A stretch of DNA of 64,000 nucleotides, taken from Zhenhengia yiwuensis (GTDB lineage Bacteria; Bacillota; Clostridia; Lachnospirales; Cellulosilyticaceae). A program made the position numbers and the translations under genes. Positions 59,535 through 64,000 of this stretch are shown piece by piece. How positions within the stretch are numbered: the stretch's first letter is position 1; every line of letters starts with the position of its first letter. Under the pieces are notes generated by a model. It made no database searches and was not told the DNA's origin. It saw nothing but the letters and a program-made list of their open reading frames with translations. The stretch is taken from contig NZ_JACRSY010000012.1 of NCBI RefSeq assembly GCF_014384995.1, positions 1 to 64,000 on the forward strand. Direction: 5' to 3'.

Positions 59535-59720
59535 TTACCAGCTTGCTTTTTTAACGCCTGGGATTTGACCTTTATATGCTAATTCTCTAAAGCAAATACG
59601 ACAAATACCAAATTTTCTAATGTATGCATGTGGACGTCCACAAATACGGCATCTACTGTATGCTTGTGTTGAAAATTTAGCAGGTCTAGCTTGCTTTACT
59701 TTCATAGATGTTTTTGCCAT
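59535..59720 (-). CDS. rpsN: 30S ribosomal protein S14, zinc-binding type
   Basis: The short 61-residue form with CRICGRPHAYIRKFGICRIC, a four-cysteine zinc ribbon. Many Firmicutes also keep a zinc-free copy elsewhere; that cannot be judged here. Between rplE and rpsH. Confidence 0.98.
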   Translation of the reverse strand: MAKTSMKVKQARPAKFSTQAYSRCRICGRPHAYIRKFGICRICFRELAYKGQIPGVKKASW

Positions 59721-59732
59721 TTTGAACCCTCC

Positions 59733-60272
59733 TTATTTTTGGAATGGCATTCCGAATTGTCTAAGAAGCTCACGAGATTCTTCATCTGTGTGTGCTGTCG
59801 TAACAATAATTACGTCCATACCACGAACTTTATCGATTTTATCGTACTCGATCTCTGGGAAAATGATTTGTTCTTTAAGACCTAAAGCGTAGTTACCACG
59901 GCCATCGAAAGCTGTAGCATCTACCCCACGGAAGTCACGTACGCGTGGAAGTGCTAAATTCACTAAACGATCAAGGAATTCATACATTTTTTCTCCACGA
60001 AGAGTTACTTTACATCCGATTGGCATACCTTCACGAAGTTTGAAAGCAGCAACAGATTTTTTAGCTCTAGTTACAACTGGTTTTTGACCAGAGATTTTTT
60101 CCATATCTCCGATAGCGTTTTCTAATACTTTAGCATTATCTTTCGCTTCACCAACACCCATGTTAATAACGATTTTTTCGATTTTTGGAGCTTGAAGTTT
60201 ATTTTTGTAACCAAACTTTTCTACCATTGCATCGATGATTTGTTCATTGTAAATATCTTTTAATCTACTCAT
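59733..60272 (-). CDS. rplE: 50S ribosomal protein L5
   Basis: A 179-residue 5S rRNA-binding protein: KIEKIVINMGVGEAKDN, GQKPVVTRAKKSVAAFKLRE, GNYALGLKEQIIFPEI and DVIIVTTAHTDEESRELL. GGAGGACGTTAGACA precedes the ATG. Confidence 0.98.
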   Translation of the reverse strand: MSRLKDIYNEQIIDAMVEKFGYKNKLQAPKIEKIVINMGVGEAKDNAKVLENAIGDMEKISGQKPVVTRAKKSVAAFKLREGMPIGCKVTLRGEKMYEFLDRLVNLALPRVRDFRGVDATAFDGRGNYALGLKEQIIFPEIEYDKIDKVRGMDVIIVTTAHTDEESRELLRQFGMPFQK

Positions 60273-60296
60273 TGTCTAACGTCCTCCTTTCGCCAA

Positions 60297-60608
60297 TTAG
60301 TCAATTACTGTACGACCGTTTTTAGTAATTGCTACACGAACTTTTTTGTCATCTTTAATTTCTACACCTAAACGAGCAGGAGCTCCGTTTAAAGAGTACG
60401 CAACGTTTGAAATATGAATTGGGAATTCTTTTTCAACACGTCCACCTTGACCCATAGCGTTAGGTTTTTGATGTTTGAACCCTTGGTTAACACCATCAAC
60501 TAAAACGCGTCCATGTTTACGATCAATGAAAGTAATATTGCCTTCTTTACCTTTGTCTTTACCAGCAATAACGATTACTCTATCGCCTTTTCTTAATTTA
60601 GTTTTCAC
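60297..60608 (-). CDS. rplX: 50S ribosomal protein L24
   Basis: A 103-residue KOW protein that starts large-subunit assembly: KLRKGDRVIVIAGKDKGKEG and QGFKHQKPNAMGQGGRVEKE. GTG start after GGAGGTGTAAGAC. Confidence 0.98.
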   Translation of the reverse strand: MKTKLRKGDRVIVIAGKDKGKEGNITFIDRKHGRVLVDGVNQGFKHQKPNAMGQGGRVEKEFPIHISNVAYSLNGAPARLGVEIKDDKKVRVAITKNGRTVID

Positions 60609-60621
60609 GTCTTACACCTCC

Positions 60622-60990
60622 TTATAGAACTTCTGGAGCAAGTGATAAGATTTTTGTAAATTTCTTATCTCTTAATTCTCTCGCAACTGGTCCGAAAATA
60701 CGAGTTCCTCTTGGGTTTTTATCTTCTTTGATGATAACAGCAGCGTTTTCATCAAATTTAATGTAAGATCCATCTGGTCTTCTAATTTCTTTTACAGTAC
60801 GAACTACAACAGCTTTTACAACGTCACCTTTTTTAACAACGCCGCCTGGTGTTGCATCTTTAACAGTAGCTACAATAATGTCGCCAACACTTGCATATCT
60901 TCTTGTAGAGCCACCTAACACACGGATGCAAAGGATTTCTTTAGCTCCTGTATTATCTGCTACTCTTAATCTACTTTCTTGTTGGATCAT
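60622..60990 (-). CDS. rplN: 50S ribosomal protein L14
   Basis: A 122-residue protein: MIQQESRLRVADNTGAKEIL and ITVKDATPGG-type segment (here VATVKDATPGGVVKKGDVVK), ending FTKILSLAPEVL. Between rpsQ and rplX. Confidence 0.98.
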   Translation of the reverse strand: MIQQESRLRVADNTGAKEILCIRVLGGSTRRYASVGDIIVATVKDATPGGVVKKGDVVKAVVVRTVKEIRRPDGSYIKFDENAAVIIKEDKNPRGTRIFGPVARELRDKKFTKILSLAPEVL

Positions 60991-61021
60991 GAGAAGTGCC
61001 CTCCTTTCAAGATTACTAATA

Positions 61022-61279
61022 CTATTTTACTTTTTCTACGATTTCAACAAGTCTAAAACGTTTTGACTTGGATAAAGGTCTTGTTTCCATAACTCTTACA
61101 CGGTCACCGATTTCACATTCATTGTTTTCATCATGTGCATGAAGTTTGTATGTTTTTTTGATGATTTTACCGTAAAGAGGATGTTTTACATTGTTAACTA
61201 CGGCAACAGTAATTGTTTTGTCCATTTTGTTGCTAACTACGTTACCTACTAATGTTTTACGTAAATTTCTTTCTGCCAC
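61022..61279 (-). CDS. rpsQ: 30S ribosomal protein S17
   Basis: An 85-residue OB-fold protein: LVGNVVSNKMDKTITVAVVN and GDRVRVMETRPLSKSKRFRL. GTG start after GGAGGAGAAATC. Confidence 0.98.
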   Translation of the reverse strand: MAERNLRKTLVGNVVSNKMDKTITVAVVNNVKHPLYGKIIKKTYKLHAHDENNECEIGDRVRVMETRPLSKSKRFRLVEIVEKVK

Positions 61280-61297
61280 GATTTCTCCTCCTCTCTA

Positions 61298-61501
61298 TTA
61301 CACTGCTTGTTTTTGTGTAATAATAGTTTGAATACGCGCAATATTTTTTCTTACTTCTTTGATTCTTGCTGTATTATCTAATTGGTTGGTAGCGTTTTGG
61401 AATCTTAAGTTGAAAAGTTCTTTTTTCGCATTCACCAATTCGATATTTAATTCTTCAGCTGATTTTGCTCTTAAATCTTCTAAGAATGCTTTAGTTTTCA
61501 C
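61298..61501 (-). CDS. rpmC: 50S ribosomal protein L29
   Basis: A 67-residue helical protein at the exit tunnel: MKTKAFLEDLRAKSAEELN and RFQNATNQLDNTARIKEVRK. I choose the GTG that follows AGGTGATGGTA inside the last codons of rplP; an ATG two codons upstream is the alternative. It overlaps rplP by 11 bases. Confidence 0.95.
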   Translation of the reverse strand: MKTKAFLEDLRAKSAEELNIELVNAKKELFNLRFQNATNQLDNTARIKEVRKNIARIQTIITQKQAV

Positions 61502-61931
61502 TACCATCACCTGCCATTTCTTGTTCAGCACGAGATACGATCTTACATTTCATAGGTAATTTGTGAACTGCAAGTCTTAACGCTTCTCTTGCTATTTCTT
61601 CTGCTACACCTGATAATTCGAACATAACGCGTCCTGGTTTAACTACTGCTACCCAGTACTCTGGAGAACCTTTACCAGAACCCATGCGTGTTTCAGCTGG
61701 TTTAGCTGTTACTGGTTTATCTGGGAAGATTTTGATCCATACTTTACCACCACGTTTGATGTAACGTGTCATCGCGATACGGGCAGCTTCGATTTGGTTT
61801 GATGTAACCCAGCTTGGCTCTAAAGCAACAATACCGTATTCACCGTAAGTGATTTTATTTCCACGGGTAGCTTGGCCTTTCATACGTCCACGGAACTGTT
61901 TACGACGTTTAACTCTTTTAGGCATTAACAT
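61491..61931 (-). CDS. rplP: 50S ribosomal protein L16
   Basis: A 146-residue protein near the peptidyl-transferase centre: PKRVKRRKQFRGRMKGQATR, KPVTAKPAETRMGSGKGSPE and GRVMFELSGV. Its ATG shares a base with the rpsC stop codon (TAATG), showing coupling. Confidence 0.98.
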   Translation of the reverse strand: MLMPKRVKRRKQFRGRMKGQATRGNKITYGEYGIVALEPSWVTSNQIEAARIAMTRYIKRGGKVWIKIFPDKPVTAKPAETRMGSGKGSPEYWVAVVKPGRVMFELSGVAEEIAREALRLAVHKLPMKCKIVSRAEQEMAGDGSEN

Positions 61932-62590
61932 TAGTTATCGCTCCCTTCCTTTTTAGCTTTTTGAGGAAGTACTTCTCCTTTATACATCCATACTTTAACA
62001 CCGATTTTACCGTATGTTGTATCTGCTTCAGCAAATCCATACTCAATATCAGCTCTTAATGTTTGAAGTGGAATTGTACCTTCTGAATATTGTTCTGTAC
62101 GTGCCATTTCAGCACCACCTAAACGGCCTGAACATGCAACTTTAATACCTTTAACACCGAATTTTTGAGCTTTACCGATAGATTGTTTCATAGCTCTACG
62201 GAAAGATACACGGTTTTCTAATTGAAGTGCAATGTTTTCTGCTGTTAATTGAGCAGAAGTTTCTGGACGTTTAACTTCAACGATGTTGATAGAAACTTTT
62301 GCAGTTGTAAGTTTCTCTACTTCTTTACGAAGTGCATCGATAGATGCTCCACCTTTACCAATTACAATACCTGGTTTTGATGTGTGAACATGAACTCTTA
62401 CGCGTTTTGACATTCTTTCGATATCAATTTTATCGATGCCAGCACTGTAAAGTTTCTTTTTGATATAATTTCTAATTTTGTTATCTTCTACTAGGTAGTT
62501 AGCAAAGTCTGTTTTATCAGCGTACCATTTTGCGCTCCAGTCTTTAATAACGCCTACTCTTAATCCATGAGGATTTACTTTTTGGCCCAT
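61931..62590 (-). CDS. rpsC: 30S ribosomal protein S3
   Basis: A 219-residue protein at the mRNA entry: GQKVNPHGLRVGVIKDWSAK, the KH domain with KPGIVIGKGGASIDALRKEV, and GLKVACSGRLGGAEMART-type sequence near residue 160. Upstream rplV is 11 bases away. Confidence 0.98.
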   Translation of the reverse strand: MGQKVNPHGLRVGVIKDWSAKWYADKTDFANYLVEDNKIRNYIKKKLYSAGIDKIDIERMSKRVRVHVHTSKPGIVIGKGGASIDALRKEVEKLTTAKVSINIVEVKRPETSAQLTAENIALQLENRVSFRRAMKQSIGKAQKFGVKGIKVACSGRLGGAEMARTEQYSEGTIPLQTLRADIEYGFAEADTTYGKIGVKVWMYKGEVLPQKAKKEGSDN

Positions 62591-62601
62591 ACCTAACCTC
62601 C

Positions 62602-62988
62602 TTATCTCTCATTTAATACCACTGTAATGTGGCTTGTTTGTTTGTCGATTCTGTAAGCACGGCCTTGAGCACGAGGACGGATTCTTTTAAGTGTTGGTCC
62701 TTGTGTTGCGTATGCTTCTTCAACAAATAATTTGCTTACATCCATAGAATTGTTGTGCTCTGCATTAGCGATAGCTGATTTTAATACTTTTTCGATAACG
62801 TCAGCAGCATATCTTGGAGTGTATGCTAAGATAGCGAGTGCTGTTTGCACGTCTTTACCTTTGATTTGATCAAGCACGATTTTAGCTTTTGTGCTAGAAA
62901 CACGTACGAATGTTACTTTAGCGCTTGGTCTTCTATCGTTATTTTGATTTCTTTCTCTTTTTATCTGGGTTCTATGTCCTTTTGCCAT
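62602..62988 (-). CDS. rplV: 50S ribosomal protein L22
   Basis: A 128-residue protein lining the exit tunnel: ATVKFVRVSSTKAKIVLDQI-type core (here SAKVTFVRVSSTKAKIVLDQ), VEEAYATQGPTLKRIRPRAQ and GRAYRIDKQTSHITVVL. GGAGGTCTTACG precedes the ATG. Confidence 0.98.
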   Translation of the reverse strand: MAKGHRTQIKRERNQNNDRRPSAKVTFVRVSSTKAKIVLDQIKGKDVQTALAILAYTPRYAADVIEKVLKSAIANAEHNNSMDVSKLFVEEAYATQGPTLKRIRPRAQGRAYRIDKQTSHITVVLNER

Positions 62989-63015
62989 CGTAAGACCTCC
63001 TTCCGATATTATTTA

Positions 63016-63300
63016 TTAGCGAACTCTTGATTTTTTCTCTGCGTCTTTACCATGTCCACGGTAAGTTCTTGTTAACGCGAATTCACCAAGTTTGTGTCCT
63101 ACCATATCTTCTGTAATGAATACAGGAACATGTTTTCTACCATCATGAAGGGCAATTGTATGTCCTACCATTGTTGGGAAGATTGTTGAACGACGTGACC
63201 AAGATTTAATTACTTTTTTCTCATCTGCAGCATTCATTGCATCGATTTTTTTAAGTAAGTGTTGATCTGCGAATGGTCCTTTTTTAACTGAACGAGCCAT
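63016..63300 (-). CDS. rpsS: 30S ribosomal protein S19
   Basis: A 94-residue head protein: ARSVKKGPFADQHLLKKIDA, IKSWSRRSTIFPTMVGHTIA and GHKLGEFALTRTYRGHGKDA. Between rplB and rplV. Confidence 0.98.
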   Translation of the reverse strand: MARSVKKGPFADQHLLKKIDAMNAADEKKVIKSWSRRSTIFPTMVGHTIALHDGRKHVPVFITEDMVGHKLGEFALTRTYRGHGKDAEKKSRVR

Positions 63301-63329
63301 TATAGATGCCTCCTTTCAAATACTTAAAT

Positions 63330-64000
63330 TTATTTATTACGTGAACGTACAATATATTTATTTGAATGTTTGTTTTTCTTTCTTGTTTTGTATCCAAGAG
63401 CAGGTTTACCCCAAGGAGTACATGGATTTGGACGTCCAATTGGAGATCTACCTTCCCCACCACCATGAGGGTGATCGTTAGGGTTCATTACAGAACCACG
63501 AACTGTTGGGCGGATACCCATGTGACGTTTACGTCCAGCTTTACCAATTGTGATAAGTTCGTGATCAATGTTACCAACTTGTCCAATTGTAGCTTTACAA
63601 TCGATTGGTAATAAACGCATTTCTCCTGATGGAAGTTTAACTGTTGCGTATTTACCTTCTTTAGCCATAAGTTGAGCTGACATACCAGCAGAACGAACTA
63701 ATTGTCCACCTTTACCTGGTTTCATTTCAATGTTATGGATTGTTTGACCCACTGGAATATCTCTCATTCTAAGAGCATTACCTACACGGATCTCTGCTGT
63801 TTCACCGCTCATTACTTTTTGTCCAACTTGTAATCCAAGAGGAGCTAAAATGTAGCGTTTTTCACCATCTGCATAGCTAAGTAATGCGATGTTTGCTGTT
63901 CTGTTTGGATCGTATTCAACACCTACTACTGTAGCTGGAATGCCATCTTTATTACGTTTGAAGTCGATTACTCTGTATTTTAACTTGTAACCGCCACCAC
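63330..64000 (-). CDS. rplB: 50S ribosomal protein L2, C-terminal part
   Basis: The gene runs off the right edge; about 223 codons of some 275 are inside. The frame begins with GGGYKLKYRVIDFKRNKDGI and continues through VEYDPNRTANIALLSYADGE, SAGMSAQLMAKEGKYATVKL and RGSVMNPNDHPHGGGEGRSP to the basic C-terminus. The histidine in the DHPHGGGEG loop lies near the peptidyl-transferase centre. Because its start is outside, the annotation is partial. Confidence 0.97.
   Translation of the reverse strand, partial: GGGYKLKYRVIDFKRNKDGIPATVVGVEYDPNRTANIALLSYADGEKRYILAPLGLQVGQKVMSGETAEIRVGNALRMRDIPVGQTIHNIEMKPGKGGQLVRSAGMSAQLMAKEGKYATVKLPSGEMRLLPIDCKATIGQVGNIDHELITIGKAGRKRHMGIRPTVRGSVMNPNDHPHGGGEGRSPIGRPNPCTPWGKPALGYKTRKKNKHSNKYIVRSRNK

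Overview
The window is AT-rich chromosomal DNA of an anaerobic low-GC Firmicute of the class Clostridia. The Lachnospirales / Cellulosilyticum-Epulopiscium side is the best guess: the L17 protein has a long insertion, a small KOW-domain gene sits between map and infA, S4, S14 and L36 are zinc-binding forms, and the FtsEX/EnvC, NadABC and EcfA1A2T genes look clostridial. No rRNA, tRNA or CRISPR array was found, and the species cannot be named from this sequence alone.

Region 1 (about 1-5800) is an accessory island. It starts with the first codons of an IS3-type transposase. It then carries small mobile-element genes: a replication/partition-type HTH protein, a Cro/C1-type regulator, a winged-helix protein and a GIY-YIG (T5orf172) protein. 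About 3.3 kb without an intact gene follows. That stretch holds broken phage antirepressor genes (AntA/KilAC on the minus strand; at least two, perhaps three, Bro-N remnants) and many short perfect hairpins, some in duplicated units whose stems differ by compensatory changes. This is the least explained part of the window.

Region 2 (5.8-19 kb) is metabolic. It has dapA, then the NAD synthesis operon nadA-nadB-nadC with a palindromic operator candidate. Next is a compact set resembling flavin-based extracellular electron transfer: an NDH-2 with a C-terminal membrane domain plus a polyprenyl synthase on one strand, and an FMN-binding lipoprotein plus an ApbE flavin transferase on the other. A secreted SH3 protein and a polar amino-acid ABC transporter complete it.

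Region 3 (19-34 kb) holds transketolase, a divergent PurK-like protein, a rhomboid-like protein without the catalytic serine, a CtpA protease beside a catalytically dead paralogue, a REP-associated transposase flanked by perfect inverted repeats, the ftsE-ftsX-envC set, a CdaR/PucR-type regulator and an MsmK/UgpC-type ATPase.

Region 4 (34-45.8 kb) concerns the cell surface: TagA and CsaB enzymes, a DUF5693 membrane protein, a large phosphodiester-glycosidase protein and two LytR-CpsA-Psr ligases. Endonuclease IV and a YmfI-type reductase follow on the plus strand.

Region 5 (45.8-64 kb) is the conserved S10/spc/alpha ribosomal gene cluster on the minus strand, from rplB (cut by the window edge) to rplQ. 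It is followed by ecfA1-ecfA2-ecfT, truA and the separately promoted rplM-rpsI pair with its L13-type leader.
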